Positions 52,305 through 61,949 are shown, counted from the first letter of the stretch. The stretch is 64,000 bases of DNA from an uncultured Lachnospiraceae bacterium (GCA_910578405.1 CAJTQO010000015.1:6277-70276); one strand, 5' to 3'. Translations and numbers: made by a program. Notes: generated by a model not told the origin, from the letters alone.

Positions 52305-52652
52305 ATGCCATTTACAGAAATATGCATTTACCAGGTCAAGCCGCAAAAGACAGAAGAATTCGAAGCGCTGATGCTGGAAGCGAAACATTTTTTGGAAAAG
52401 CAGGAAGGGCTGCTTTTGCTTCGCTTTGTCAAAAGAGGCTACCATATTGACATGGCGCAGATTAAAGAAGGGCTTCCCCCGCCCCAAATCACCCGTATTG
52501 TAAAAAGCGTGAAATATATGCTTTATTGGGAATTTGATACGAAAGAACATTATGGGATGGCACAGAAAAACCTATACGAAAGCTATTGGAAATCCATCGA
52601 GCGGCATTTAATCGTCCCGCATGACAAATATTTAGGAGAGGGGTTGTTTTAA
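52305..52652 (+). CDS. ABM-like small protein, 115 aa
   Basis: ATG 52305 has AGGAGG ten bases upstream; a GTG at 52296 is in frame but lies in the ribosome site spacer. The protein (MPFTEICIYQVKPQKTEEFE, then LRFVKRGYHIDMAQIKEG) has the length and strand pattern of dimeric alpha/beta-barrel (antibiotic biosynthesis monooxygenase-like) proteins. The active role is unknown. It is ten bases upstream of a WYL regulator gene and is likely cotranscribed with it. Confidence 0.65.
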   Translation: MPFTEICIYQVKPQKTEEFEALMLEAKHFLEKQEGLLLLRFVKRGYHIDMAQIKEGLPPPQITRIVKSVKYMLYWEFDTKEHYGMAQKNLYESYWKSIERHLIVPHDKYLGEGLF

Positions 52653-52661
52653 CCAAGTGAT

Positions 52662-53573
52662 ATGATGCAGATAGACAGACTTCTTCAAATCGTTTTTCTT
52701 TTGTTAAGCCGTGAACATATTACAGCCAAACAACTGGCAGAGGAACTTTGCGTTTCCACCCGCACGATTTACAGGGACGTGAACATCCTTTCCATCGCAG
52801 GCATACCGATTGCCTCCCAAAAGGGATACCGGGGCGGGCTTTCTTTGTTGCAGGGCTACTCCTTAGACAAGTCCTATTTCACCCAGGCTGAGCAAAGCAA
52901 TATGATACAGGCGCTCCAAATCCTGAAATCGTCCCATTACCCGGAGGCGGACAAGCTGTTAAATAAAGTGGCCGGGCTGTTTAGCCACCGCCTGCAGTCC
53001 GAATGGCTGGAGATTGATTTCTCCTACTGGGGCAGCCCGGAAAAGGAGCGGAACAATATAGCGGCCTTAGAGCGCGCCATCATCAATAAATACGTCATTG
53101 CCTTCACTTACTTCAATACCGAGCTGGCCATTACCGAGCAGACTGTGGAGCCGTTAAAGCTGGTTTTTAAATCCCATGCCTGGTATCTGATTGCCTACTC
53201 CCGGCGCAAAAAAGAAATCCGCACTTATAAAATGTCCCGCATACGGGAACTGCAAATTACAAACCAAATGTTTGACCGGGAACTGCCGGAGGATTTTTCC
53301 CTCACTCCTGCCTATCGGGAAACTTATCAGATTCCTCTGTTCGTCCTGCATTTTTCCGAAAAAATAGCGTACAAAGTCTACGACGAATTTCAGGAAAAAG
53401 ACATTAAAAAACTGGAAGACGGCACGCTGGAAGTCACGTTCCGCTACCAGCTAAGCGACTGGACGTTCCTCTATCTGCTGTCTTTTGGTGAATACGTTGA
53501 AATCATAAAGCCTGTGGAAGCCAGGAATATATTAAAGGAAAAAGCGCGGAAGATACTTTCTATGTACCTATGA
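52662..53573 (+). CDS. WYL-domain HTH transcriptional regulator (YafY type), 303 aa
   Basis: The N-terminal DeoR/HTH_11 helix-turn-helix (HITAKQLAEELCVSTRTIYR, DVNILSIAGIPI) is followed by a WYL domain (AIINKYVIAFTYFNT, PLKLVFKSHAWYLIAYSRRK, RTYKMSRIRELQI) and a C-terminal extension. These regulators sense ligands, often nucleic-acid related, through the WYL fold. ATG codons at 52662 and 52665 are both possible. It shares a transcript with the small ABM-like protein and ends at a strong hairpin. Confidence 0.9.
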   Translation: MMQIDRLLQIVFLLLSREHITAKQLAEELCVSTRTIYRDVNILSIAGIPIASQKGYRGGLSLLQGYSLDKSYFTQAEQSNMIQALQILKSSHYPEADKLLNKVAGLFSHRLQSEWLEIDFSYWGSPEKERNNIAALERAIINKYVIAFTYFNTELAITEQTVEPLKLVFKSHAWYLIAYSRRKKEIRTYKMSRIRELQITNQMFDRELPEDFSLTPAYRETYQIPLFVLHFSEKIAYKVYDEFQEKDIKKLEDGTLEVTFRYQLSDWTFLYLLSFGEYVEIIKPVEARNILKEKARKILSMYL

Positions 53574-53585
53574 ACCTGCCTTTCC

Positions 53586-53642
53586 AAAAACGACATATCC
53601 GTCAGCGGCTGGCATATCCTTCCTGACGGATATGTCGTTTTC
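53586..53642. terminator. Strong bidirectional terminator
   Basis: CGACATATCCGTCAG and CTGACGGATATGTCG form a perfect 15-bp stem flanked by AAAA and TTTT, between the convergent WYL and MBL genes. Confidence 0.9.
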
Positions 53643-53683
53643 GGCGGACCTATTCTCTTGCGCATTATGTCCGCCCTCTATGC

Positions 53684-54511
53684 CTATTCCCCTATCCGCG
53701 CCTTATTGTATACAATGTTCCCAAGCTTCCCGTCTAAACGGCTTCCATCTTTTCTCGTCGCCTTGGCAATCCGCGCCTTTTTCCCCATAAACTCAAACGG
53801 CGCATCCTCCACCTTGCCGTTTTTAATATCTTCGCAGACTTCAATCACCTCGTCCAGCAATGCTGCCGGATAATCCCTGCCAGGCCCATGGGATAAGTAA
53901 ATGCGGTCAAACTTCCCTTCTGTCCTGGCTTTCAGGCTCTGCAGGTTCTTCTCATAGGTCGTAACGCCTGTGGAAGAATCGTCAAACAAAAACGTAAACG
54001 TATTGCAGGCGTCCCCCGTCAGCAGCGTGCGTTCTTCCCTTAACAGCATACATACGCTGCCCATTGTATGACCAGGGCAGTCAAAAATTTCAATGGAAAT
54101 GCCGCCCAGGTCAAACACGGCGCCATCCGGCAAATCCAGAAACGTTTCCGCTGATTGCACAGGAACATAGTCCTCTTGCGTCACCTGCGCAAAATCCGGG
54201 GACTGCGAAAGGAATCCCTTACGCACCTCCATGCCGCAATGCTCCTTATAAATACCCTTATCCTTATGGCTCATAGAAACCGTATCGAATTCCGGCGCCC
54301 CCATGGCATGATCCACATGCCCATGAGTCAAAAGCGCCGTCAGCGGCTTATCGGTCAGCGTTTCCACATACCGGCGCAGGCTCCCCGCCCCGCTTCCCGT
54401 ATCCAGCAATGCCGCTTTTTGCGCGCCTTCCACCAGATACATCTGCTCCCCGGCCAGGCCGTAAATCCTTGTCACATGTTCTGAAATTTTTTCTGAATGA
54501 AATTTTACCAT
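53684..54511 (-). CDS. MBL-fold metallo-hydrolase, 275 aa
   Basis: A metallo-beta-lactamase-fold hydrolase with the HxHxDH metal motif LLTHGHVDHAMG, the later His in FDCPGHTMGSVC and the Asp in LLTGDACNTF. The Start at 54511 has AAGGAG. Family members include glyoxalase II-like and other hydrolases; the substrate is not evident. It is 34 bases after the GNAT gene and may form an operon with GNAT, threonine aldolase and HAD genes. Confidence 0.88.
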   Translation of the reverse strand: MVKFHSEKISEHVTRIYGLAGEQMYLVEGAQKAALLDTGSGAGSLRRYVETLTDKPLTALLTHGHVDHAMGAPEFDTVSMSHKDKGIYKEHCGMEVRKGFLSQSPDFAQVTQEDYVPVQSAETFLDLPDGAVFDLGGISIEIFDCPGHTMGSVCMLLREERTLLTGDACNTFTFLFDDSSTGVTTYEKNLQSLKARTEGKFDRIYLSHGPGRDYPAALLDEVIEVCEDIKNGKVEDAPFEFMGKKARIAKATRKDGSRLDGKLGNIVYNKARIGE

Positions 54512-54545
54512 ACCTTATCTCCTTTCCCCAACGCATTCCCTTTCC

Positions 54546-55049
54546 CTATTTCTTTGAATCCTGCAGCTCCCTCTCCATCACCACCGCCGTATAATTTCCG
54601 CAATCTTTTTCCGTTCCCGTTTCCGTAAACCCGTTTTTCTTCCAAAACGCCTCGCTTTGCGGATTCCCCTTTGCATATGCCAAACGGACAAAGCGGTATT
54701 TCCCGCTCCAAAGACAGGCAAAGCATTCCTCTGTAATTTTAGACCCAATCCCCTTCCCCTGTTCGCACGGGCGCATCATAAAGAATCCGAGAAACGCTGT
54801 CTGCGTATCCGGATAGTTCAAAATCAAATCCATAACAGCCATCAGCTTCGTTTCCTGGAAAAAGCCAATATAGAACTTATCTTCCTTCACCGTCCGCGGC
54901 GGCAAAGCTTCCATATCCCGCAAAATGCTCTGCCTGGTGACAAATGGCGGGCAGAACCTATAAAACAAAGGATTGCCTGCCTCCTGCTTTTCCTGCCTTC
55001 CAGGCGCATTGCCTATCCGCCGTTTCAAAGAATCCTCTCCAACTGGCAA
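54546..55049 (-). CDS. GNAT-family N-acetyltransferase, 167 aa
   Basis: The acetyl-CoA loop PCEQGKGIGSKITEECF matches motif A of GNAT enzymes (Q/R-x-x-G-x-G/A), and the C-terminal part NPQSEAFWKKNGFTETG is the usual end. The N-terminus overlaps the aldolase gene by 25 bases, and the apparent TTG start has AGGAG only two bases away, so the exact start is unsure. Substrate unknown. Confidence 0.82.
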   Translation of the reverse strand: MPVGEDSLKRRIGNAPGRQEKQEAGNPLFYRFCPPFVTRQSILRDMEALPPRTVKEDKFYIGFFQETKLMAVMDLILNYPDTQTAFLGFFMMRPCEQGKGIGSKITEECFACLWSGKYRFVRLAYAKGNPQSEAFWKKNGFTETGTEKDCGNYTAVVMERELQDSKK

Positions 55050-56050
55050 AGCTCCTCTTTGGTTGTAGACCAGCCTGTTGCGAAACGCACTACGGTATGA
55101 GAATCATCATATTTTTCCCAAAAGCTGAACGCCACTTCCTTTTTCAGCCTTTCCATCCTGTCGTTCTCCAATATGACAAACTGCTGGTTGGTCGGGGAAT
55201 CCAGATAAAAGGGATACCCTTTCCCTTGAAGAATCTCCTTTAGCCTTTCCGCCATTTCTATGGCATGGCGGCTAATCTCCATATACAAACCATCCGTAAA
55301 CAACGCGTCAAACTGGACGCCCAACAGCCGCCCTTTCGCCAAAAGGGCGCCATGCTGTTTTACTGTCGTCATAAAATGGGGCGGCGCGTTTTTCTTTGTG
55401 AATACCACGGCCTCACCGCAAAGCGCCCCCACCTTTGTGCCTCCGATGCAAAATACGTCGCAAAGCCTTGCCACATCTTCCAACGTTACGTCCGTTTCCC
55501 GGCTTGCCAGGCCATAGCCCAGCCTTGCCCCATCCAGGTACAGCGGAATCTGATATGCCCTGCAAATGGCCGCTATGCGTTCCAGTTCCTTTTTGGCGTA
55601 CAATGTCCCATATTCTGTGGGATGGGACAGGTATGCCATTCCGGGAAACGCCATATGCCCATGGTTGGAGTCCTCATAAAAACTTTTCAGATACCAATCC
55701 AATTCCTCCGGGTCTATTTTCCCGTTATGATGCGGCAAAACAAGCGTCTTATGGCCGGTATATTCTATGGCTCCCGCCTCGTGCAGATTTATGTGCCCTG
55801 TCTTAGCCGCAACCACCCCTTCATAACCGCGCAGCATAGCCGCTATGACCACCGCGTTAGTCTGGGTGCCGCCCGTCAGGAAGTATATTTCGGCTTGCGG
55901 GCAGTTACAGGCCGCTTTGATTTTTTCACGGGCGCTGCTGCAATACGGGTCATTGCCATAGCCAGATAACGCCTCTGTGTTACTCTCTGTCAGCCTTTTT
56001 AAAATCTGCGGGTGCGCCCCCGTTGTGTAATCGCTCTCAAAAGAAATCAT
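55025..56050 (-). CDS. ltaE: Low-specificity threonine aldolase, 341 aa
   Basis: A PLP-dependent fold type I enzyme that splits L-threonine or L-allo-threonine into glycine and acetaldehyde. The PLP lysine lies in FCIGGTKVGALCGEA, and SHPTEYGTLYAKKELERIAA plus YLDGARLGYGLAS are family signatures. Length is normal. Start has GAGGTGAG five bases before ATG 56050. It overlaps the GNAT gene and lies four bases after the HAD gene, so they are probably cotranscribed. The gene symbol is assigned by family. Confidence 0.88.
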   Translation of the reverse strand: MISFESDYTTGAHPQILKRLTESNTEALSGYGNDPYCSSAREKIKAACNCPQAEIYFLTGGTQTNAVVIAAMLRGYEGVVAAKTGHINLHEAGAIEYTGHKTLVLPHHNGKIDPEELDWYLKSFYEDSNHGHMAFPGMAYLSHPTEYGTLYAKKELERIAAICRAYQIPLYLDGARLGYGLASRETDVTLEDVARLCDVFCIGGTKVGALCGEAVVFTKKNAPPHFMTTVKQHGALLAKGRLLGVQFDALFTDGLYMEISRHAIEMAERLKEILQGKGYPFYLDSPTNQQFVILENDRMERLKKEVAFSFWEKYDDSHTVVRFATGWSTTKEELCQLERIL

Positions 56051-56054
56051 ATGC

Positions 56055-56729
56055 TCACCTCATCAAAAGCTCTTTCAGCTCTTCTACCGTATCCACTACA
56101 TAATCAGCTCCTGCGGCTTCCAGTTCCCCCGGCTGCGCATACCCGAAAGAAACCCCCACCGTCACCAGCCCGTGCCGCTTGCCGCCTTCCACGTCAAACT
56201 TGCGGTCCCCTACCATTACGGTACGCCCGCCGTCCTGCATAAGCTTGTCTTCCTGACCAAGCCCCTCCAACTGGCGCAGCGCCTCTTCCACCACCTCTTC
56301 CTTACTGTCCCTTGTGCCGTCCAGCTCGCTTCCTACCACCACTGAAAAATATGCGCGGATTTTGAAATGCTCCAATATTTTTTCCACATACACGGTTGGT
56401 TTGCTGGAAGCCACCGCCAACACCTTCCCCTTTTCCTTCCACGCCTTCAACGCCTGCGCAATGCCATCGTAAATCTCATTCTGGAAAATCCCCTTTGGCG
56501 CAAACCACTCCCTGTATTTCTCCACTGCCTCTTGCGCCTGCGCTTCGCTGAAACCATAAAACGCCTGAAAACTCCCTCTAAGCGGCGGCCCGATAAAAGG
56601 CGTCAGCTTCTCCCTGTCCGGTTCTTCAATTCCAAATGCTTTCAGCGCATACTGCACCGATGTTGTAATCCCTTCCCGTGGATCTGTCAGCGTGCCGTCC
56701 AAATCAAACAGCAAATATTTATATTCCAT
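56055..56729 (-). CDS. HAD hydrolase, phosphoglycolate phosphatase-like, 224 aa
   Basis: Motif I YLLFDLDGTLTDP and the cap signature FIGPPLRGSFQAF place it with phosphoglycolate phosphatase and beta-phosphoglucomutase-like HAD enzymes. Motif II is VLAVASSKP, and motif IV MVGDRKFDVEGGKRHGL. I chose ATG 56729 because the open frame upstream is Arg/Lys-rich and lacks similarity to the family. Substrate unknown; a general housekeeping phosphatase is likely. Confidence 0.87.
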   Translation of the reverse strand: MEYKYLLFDLDGTLTDPREGITTSVQYALKAFGIEEPDREKLTPFIGPPLRGSFQAFYGFSEAQAQEAVEKYREWFAPKGIFQNEIYDGIAQALKAWKEKGKVLAVASSKPTVYVEKILEHFKIRAYFSVVVGSELDGTRDSKEEVVEEALRQLEGLGQEDKLMQDGGRTVMVGDRKFDVEGGKRHGLVTVGVSFGYAQPGELEAAGADYVVDTVEELKELLMR

Positions 56730-56820
56730 AGTCTCTCTCCCTATCCTGCCGTCCCAACGCCCCTTTGCCTTTCCGGTTTCCTGCGGCGGTTCCATGTTCC
56801 GTTTTTCCCACTTGCTTTTC

Positions 56821-57280
56821 CTATCCTTTCGCCTCTTTTTCCGCAGCCGTCTGGCGCACAGGCTCCGGACGCATAAAATCCACATACGGATACCCGGCAA
56901 AAGCCTCCTCCATAATCCGTCGGTTCAAATTCACCCAGCTTACGCATTTATCCAGAATAATCGCATCTGCCGTTATCACATAATCCTTGGTTTCCAAAAC
57001 AGCGTCCACATTGTGAATCACCTCTGCCTGCACCTTTAGGCTGGAAGAGCCAAGCAACTCTATAATCCGCTGCTTTAACCTGCCCGAATTGGATACCGGG
57101 GCGTCCAGGTAAAATACCGCCTCCCCAGCCCCCATATCCTCCAGCGCCTTTCCAATCAGCCGAATGGCCGTATCCGTCTTGTCAATTAACCGGTATGTGC
57201 CACGCAGCGCAGCCAAATCCCTGACAGCCCCGTCCATGCACTTTAAAAGCGTGGAGCCGGACAGCAAAGGGCATCCTAGC
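56821..57280 (-). pseudogene. Truncated DUF434/DUF5616 gene
   Basis: The frame reads CMDGAVRDLAALRGTYRLID and then AVFYLDAPVSNSGRLKQRII and AIILDKCVSWVNLNRRIM, typical of the C-terminal (DUF5616) part of DUF434 proteins. The N-terminal DUF434 half is absent. The domain begins exactly where the upstream MATE gene ends (57276), so a deletion seems to have joined the two. The longer open frame upstream is only the MATE gene in another register. No plausible start is present; a remnant is most likely. Confidence 0.7.
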
Positions 57281-58643
57281 GCATCATCCCCCTGCAGCGT
57301 TTCAGCCAGTTCCCCCGCAAATAATAAATGAGGAACAAAACGGAAGTCGCCGCCCAGGTCAGTGGGTAACTGAAAGCCAGGGTGGAGATTTCCGGCCGCA
57401 AAGGCACCACTGCCAACACCCATGCCACACGCAGGACACAAATGCCAAGGGCCGTCAGCAGCATAGGAGGGATGGCGTCTCCACATCCTCTTGTTGTGCC
57501 TCCCAATATTTCAATGCAAATATATGTCACATAGCTTGGCGCAATAACCCGCATCATTTTAAGCCCCACCGCAATCACGTCCGGATCATCGGTGAACATA
57601 TGGAAGAAAATGCGCCCTCCCGTCAACACAAGCACGCTCAATAAGAAACTGGTCATCGCCGCCATGCCCATGCAGATGCGCACGCTCTTTTTAATCCGGT
57701 CATATTTGCCTGCGCCGAAATTCTGCCCGGCAAACGTGGTAATGGCTACGCCATACGCTCCCATAATCATCCAGAAAATGCCGTCAATCTTGCCGTATGC
57801 CGTCCAAGCCGCTATCGTGTCCGTCCCAAAAGCATTGACGCTGGACTGGATAATCAGGTTGGAAACGGAATACATGGTAGACTGCACCCCGGCCGGAAGG
57901 CCCAGCCGTATAATATCATGCAGAAAAGACGGCGTAAAACGGATTTCCTTTACATACAGCCGATAGGAATCCTCCGTCTTCCTTAAAGCAACGATTACCA
58001 TAAGCGCGCTGATTACCTGGGAAAGCGCCGTAGCTATGCCAACCCCCGCCACGCCCATATGCAAAATCGCCACAAACAGGATATCCAATACAATATTGGC
58101 CAGGCAGGACAAAATCAAAAAGTAAAGCGGCCGCTTGGAATCCCCCACAGCCCTTAAAATCCCCGACCCCATATTATAAAGAAGGGAAGGAATCACCCCG
58201 GTGAAATAAACCCGCATATACACAACCGACATTGCTAAAATATCTTCCGGCGTATGCATGGCCCGCAGCGCCGCCCCGGAAAAAAGAAACCCGAGCGCCA
58301 TAATAACAGCGCCTCCTGCAATAGAAAGCGCCATAGCGGTATGTACCGTCTTTTTCACATCCTCCTGTTTCTTAGCCCCGTAATACTGGGAAATAATCAC
58401 CGTAGCGCCGGAAGAAAGCCCGGTGAAAAAACCAATCAGCAAATTAATCAGCGTGGCCGCCGGCCCGCCTACCGCCGCCAGCGCCTCCTTCCCCACAAAC
58501 TTCCCGACAATCACCGCATCCGTCGTATTATAAAGCTGCTGGAAAAAAGTGCCGAACAAAATGGGGAAAAAGAAAAACAATAGCTGCTTCCAAATCACCC
58601 CTTCCGTAATCTGGTTTGAAATTTGATTCCTTTCCGTTTTCAT
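57276..58643 (-). CDS. MATE-family efflux transporter, 455 aa
   Basis: A twelve-helix MATE antiporter: ITEGVIWKQLLFFFFPILFG, QQLYNTTDAVIVGKFVGKEA and the second-half YSVSNLIIQSSVNAFG match the family. Start at 58643 has GGGAGG at good spacing. Its C-terminus (YLRGNWLKRCRGMMR) abuts the truncated DUF434 remnant. Substrate unknown. It is distinct in sequence from the other three MATE proteins here. Confidence 0.9.
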   Translation of the reverse strand: MKTERNQISNQITEGVIWKQLLFFFFPILFGTFFQQLYNTTDAVIVGKFVGKEALAAVGGPAATLINLLIGFFTGLSSGATVIISQYYGAKKQEDVKKTVHTAMALSIAGGAVIMALGFLFSGAALRAMHTPEDILAMSVVYMRVYFTGVIPSLLYNMGSGILRAVGDSKRPLYFLILSCLANIVLDILFVAILHMGVAGVGIATALSQVISALMVIVALRKTEDSYRLYVKEIRFTPSFLHDIIRLGLPAGVQSTMYSVSNLIIQSSVNAFGTDTIAAWTAYGKIDGIFWMIMGAYGVAITTFAGQNFGAGKYDRIKKSVRICMGMAAMTSFLLSVLVLTGGRIFFHMFTDDPDVIAVGLKMMRVIAPSYVTYICIEILGGTTRGCGDAIPPMLLTALGICVLRVAWVLAVVPLRPEISTLAFSYPLTWAATSVLFLIYYLRGNWLKRCRGMMR

Positions 58644-58853
58644 CTGTAACCTCCCTGCCCCCAAAAAGCCTTTCCTGCTTAAACCGTATTCCATATGCCG
58701 TTTCCATTCTCATACATCCATAAGGCAAAGTATACCATTTCCCCCTTATACAGTCAATGAGGCCCGAAAAAACCTTTGGATTTTCCGCCGAATATGTTAA
58801 AATATCCAAAACGGAACCAAACACATCCGCACCTATGCAAGGAGGACAGGCCG

Positions 58854-59960
58854 ATGGATTTTTTTCAAACTAATTTTTCCATGCTTCCCTTTTTACGGGA
58901 AGGGAGAAGCAGAAGCATCAACTGGGAAAACCAAACAGGGGAAAAAGGGAAAGGCGGGATGGCCGCCAGCGGGCTTGGCGCTTCCCGCAAAGGCTCCCCC
59001 TGCATCCCTTTGGTAAAGGCAGGGGAAACCGTAACCTTGGCCGAAACGGCAGGCCCTGGCGTTATCCAGCACATCTGGATGACCGTAACCAACCAGGCCA
59101 GCCCAAGAAACCGCTACATCCTGCGTGACCTGGTTGTAAGAATCTTTTGGGACGGCGAAAGCGCGCCCTCGGTGGAAAGCCCTTTGGGAGACTTTTTCTG
59201 CTGCGGCTTCGGCGTATCCTACCTGGTCAATTCCATGCCGGTGGCCGTAAACCCTACCAGAGGCTTTAACTGCTATTTTCCCATGCCATTCCATAAAAGC
59301 ATGAAAATAACGCTGGAAAACCAGTGCGATGAAGATGTGAACGCCTTTTTTTACCAAGTGGATTACTGTCTCTTAGACAAGCTGCCGGAAAATACCGGTT
59401 ACTTCCATGCGCAGTGGAGAAGGCAGAGACTGACGGAAAAAGCAAAAGATTACGTAATTTTAGACAACGTAAAAGGAAAAGGCCAGTATGTGGGCACCTA
59501 TATGGCGCTGACCACACTGGAGCGCTATTGGTATGGAGAAGGGGAAATCAAATTCTATCTGGACGGCGACCAAGCTTATCCCACCATATGCGGAACCGGC
59601 ACAGAAGACTATTTCGGAGGCGCATGGAGCTTTGCCACCCAAAAAGACGGGAAAACCGTGGAAAATACGTACTGCACCCCGTTTTTAGGCTACCCGTATT
59701 ACTCCCATCACGATTCGGAGCTGCACAACGATTACCACAACGACGATATCCCGCCGCAGCGCAGCTTCTATCGGTGGCATATTATGGACCCGGTGCTGTT
59801 CGCGGAAGATATCCGTGTTGCCATCCAGCAGATTGGCGTCTCTTACGGCGGGCTGTTTGAGCGGCAGGACGATGTGGCCACCGTGGCCTATTGGTACCAG
59901 GCAGAACCCCATATCCCTTTTCCAAAACTGATGGGACGCCGGGATAGATGGCCCCGTTAA
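58854..59960 (+). CDS. DUF2961 / GH172-family enzyme, 368 aa
   Basis: Family features are GPGVIQHIWMTVTNQ, FWDGESAPSVESPLGDFFCC, NCYFPMPFHKSMKITLENQ and GTGTEDYFGGAWSF. GH172 includes difructose-dianhydride synthase/hydrolases and D-arabinofuranosidases, with a double-jelly-roll hexamer; the acidic residues in the ESPLGDFF and GTEDYFGG segments are the expected active-site region. ATG 58854 has GGAGG. No signal peptide is present, so it appears cytoplasmic. It stands alone and its substrate cannot be told. Confidence 0.87.
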   Translation: MDFFQTNFSMLPFLREGRSRSINWENQTGEKGKGGMAASGLGASRKGSPCIPLVKAGETVTLAETAGPGVIQHIWMTVTNQASPRNRYILRDLVVRIFWDGESAPSVESPLGDFFCCGFGVSYLVNSMPVAVNPTRGFNCYFPMPFHKSMKITLENQCDEDVNAFFYQVDYCLLDKLPENTGYFHAQWRRQRLTEKAKDYVILDNVKGKGQYVGTYMALTTLERYWYGEGEIKFYLDGDQAYPTICGTGTEDYFGGAWSFATQKDGKTVENTYCTPFLGYPYYSHHDSELHNDYHNDDIPPQRSFYRWHIMDPVLFAEDIRVAIQQIGVSYGGLFERQDDVATVAYWYQAEPHIPFPKLMGRRDRWPR

Positions 59961-59965
59961 TTCCT

Positions 59966-59986
59966 AGCGGGGCGCCGCCCCGCTTT
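59966..59986. terminator. GC-rich hairpin after the GH172 gene
   Basis: AGCGGGGC and GCCCCGCT pair around three bases; only a weak T-run (TTGGATTT) follows. It lies between convergent genes. Confidence 0.55.
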
Positions 59987-59990
59987 GGAT

Positions 59991-61949
59991 TTATTCGTTT
60001 TCCCGCCTGCTTGAAAGCGTATTTTGAGGGGCCAGGCACACTTGCCCCCTGCAAATATAAAACGTAACGCGCCCATTTACCAGCGGATATTCCTTCTCAT
60101 CTGACACGACCGTCACATTTGCCAGCAGCGGAAGCTGTCTTCTGACCTCTTCCAGACTATAACGGTTGTCTAACGCCACCTTAATCCGCTCCGGCGGATT
60201 CTCATAAAGCAGTTTGGCCAGCAAAAACATACTATGCCCCGGCAAATAGCCCTGCGCTCTGGCTGCAAGGACATCCAACTGCCTTTCGGCCAATTCCCTA
60301 TACTCCTCCTTCCCGGTCAACTGGCACAGCCTTACAAAGTTGTACGCCATTGCCGAATTCCCGCTTGGGACAGCGCCGTCGTAAAATTCCTTTGGATTTA
60401 TAAAAAGTTCCGCCCGGCCCGGCTCCGAAAGGAAATAGCCTCCGCCCGCATCATCCGCAAACCGTCTGACAGCCTCCCTGCAAAACCGCTGCGCCTTTTC
60501 TAAATATGCCTCATCCAGGGTGGAATGGTACAATTCGGTCAAAGCCGCAATATAAAAGGCATAATCATCCAAAAAACCGTTCCCGGAATGCTTTCCCTCC
60601 CGCCAGCTTGCATAAAGCTGCATCCCTTCGCACAAGTTCCCTTCCAAAAAGCGCTGCGCCCGCACCGCCGCCTGTATATATTCCTCCTTGCGCGAAACCC
60701 GGTAAAGCGCGGACAACGCGGCTATCATCATGGAATTCCAGGAAAGCAGCGCCTTATCGTCCATATGCAGCCTGCAGCGGCCTTTCCGGTAATCGTACAG
60801 CTTCCCAATCTCATCGGCAAAATCGGCGGCCTTTCCTTTGCTTTTTAAAAGGTTAGGAATATTTGCCCCTTCAAAGTTCCCCTTTTTCGTTACGTCAAAG
60901 GCTTTGGAAAACCGCTTCCCTTTTTCCTCCCCCAGCACATCCATTATTTCCTCTAAGGTGAACGTATAATACTTCCCCTCCACTCCTTCGCTGTCCGCAT
61001 CCTGGGCGCTGTAAAACCCGCCGTCCAAAGAAGTCATTTCCCGGAGCGCATACTGCGCGGTTTTTTCCGCCGTATCCAGGTAAAAAGGATTCAAAGTGGC
61101 TGCATAAGCCGCCGCATAGGCGATGATTAACAAGGCATTGTCGCAGAGCATTTTTTCAAAATGGGGAACGAGGAAATAAGAATCGGTGGAATATCTGGAA
61201 AAGCCATAGCCAATCTGGTCAAATATCCCTCCCCTGCGCATCTGCGTCAACGTCTTTTCCGCCATTTCCAATACCTCCGGCCTGTCATTTTGCATTGCGT
61301 ACCGCAGCAAAAACCATAGGTTATGAGGCGCCGGGAATTTGGGCGCATCCCCAAACCCGCCGTTTTTATAATCAAAACGCTCTAAAAACATACGGACTGC
61401 CTTTTCGCATACATCGCCCGCGCCCTCTGCGTCTCCTTTCCCATAGCCGGATTCCTGCCGCTTTAACTGCGCAATGACCTGTTGGGCCGAGTGCAGCAGT
61501 TCCTCCCTCCGGTTGTCCCACCTGTCCGCCACCGCTTCCAGCAAATCGCAAAAACCTGGCATCCCATACCGTGGCTGTAAAGGGAAATAAGTCCCTGCCA
61601 GAAACGGCTCTTTATTCCAGGCCATAAATATGCTCATAGGCCAGCCGCCGCTGCCAGTGAAAGCCTGGCACACCGCCATATATACGCTGTCAAGATCAGG
61701 GCGTTCCTCCCTGTCTGCCTTGATGGAAATAAAGGAACGGTTGAGCATGTCAGCCACCCTTTCATCCTCGAAGCTTTCCTTAGCCATCACATGGCACCAA
61801 TGGCAGGAACTGTATCCGATGCTTAAAAAAATGGGCTTGTCCTCCCTCTTTGCCCTCTCAAACGCCTCCTCACACCACGGATACCAGTCTACAGGATTTT
61901 TTGCATGCTGCAGCAGATAGGGGCTTGTTTCCTTTTCCAGACGATTCAT
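59991..61949 (-). CDS. YyaL-type thioredoxin-domain protein (DUF255), 652 aa
   Basis: The N-terminal DUF255 thioredoxin-like domain has the diagnostic SIGYSSCHWCHVMAKESFED around residues 43-62, followed by ADREERPDLDSVYMAVCQAF. The large C-terminal (alpha/alpha)6-toroid region resembles GlcNAc-epimerase-like folds. Family members (YyaL, SPATA20) have an unclear function. Length of 652 is normal for the family. It converges with the GH172 gene and is monocistronic. Confidence 0.9.
   Translation of the reverse strand: MNRLEKETSPYLLQHAKNPVDWYPWCEEAFERAKREDKPIFLSIGYSSCHWCHVMAKESFEDERVADMLNRSFISIKADREERPDLDSVYMAVCQAFTGSGGWPMSIFMAWNKEPFLAGTYFPLQPRYGMPGFCDLLEAVADRWDNRREELLHSAQQVIAQLKRQESGYGKGDAEGAGDVCEKAVRMFLERFDYKNGGFGDAPKFPAPHNLWFLLRYAMQNDRPEVLEMAEKTLTQMRRGGIFDQIGYGFSRYSTDSYFLVPHFEKMLCDNALLIIAYAAAYAATLNPFYLDTAEKTAQYALREMTSLDGGFYSAQDADSEGVEGKYYTFTLEEIMDVLGEEKGKRFSKAFDVTKKGNFEGANIPNLLKSKGKAADFADEIGKLYDYRKGRCRLHMDDKALLSWNSMMIAALSALYRVSRKEEYIQAAVRAQRFLEGNLCEGMQLYASWREGKHSGNGFLDDYAFYIAALTELYHSTLDEAYLEKAQRFCREAVRRFADDAGGGYFLSEPGRAELFINPKEFYDGAVPSGNSAMAYNFVRLCQLTGKEEYRELAERQLDVLAARAQGYLPGHSMFLLAKLLYENPPERIKVALDNRYSLEEVRRQLPLLANVTVVSDEKEYPLVNGRVTFYICRGQVCLAPQNTLSSRRENE

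Noticed and set aside
57281..57486. N-terminal half of the DUF434-like frame
   Set aside because: This part is only the MATE coding sequence read in another register.
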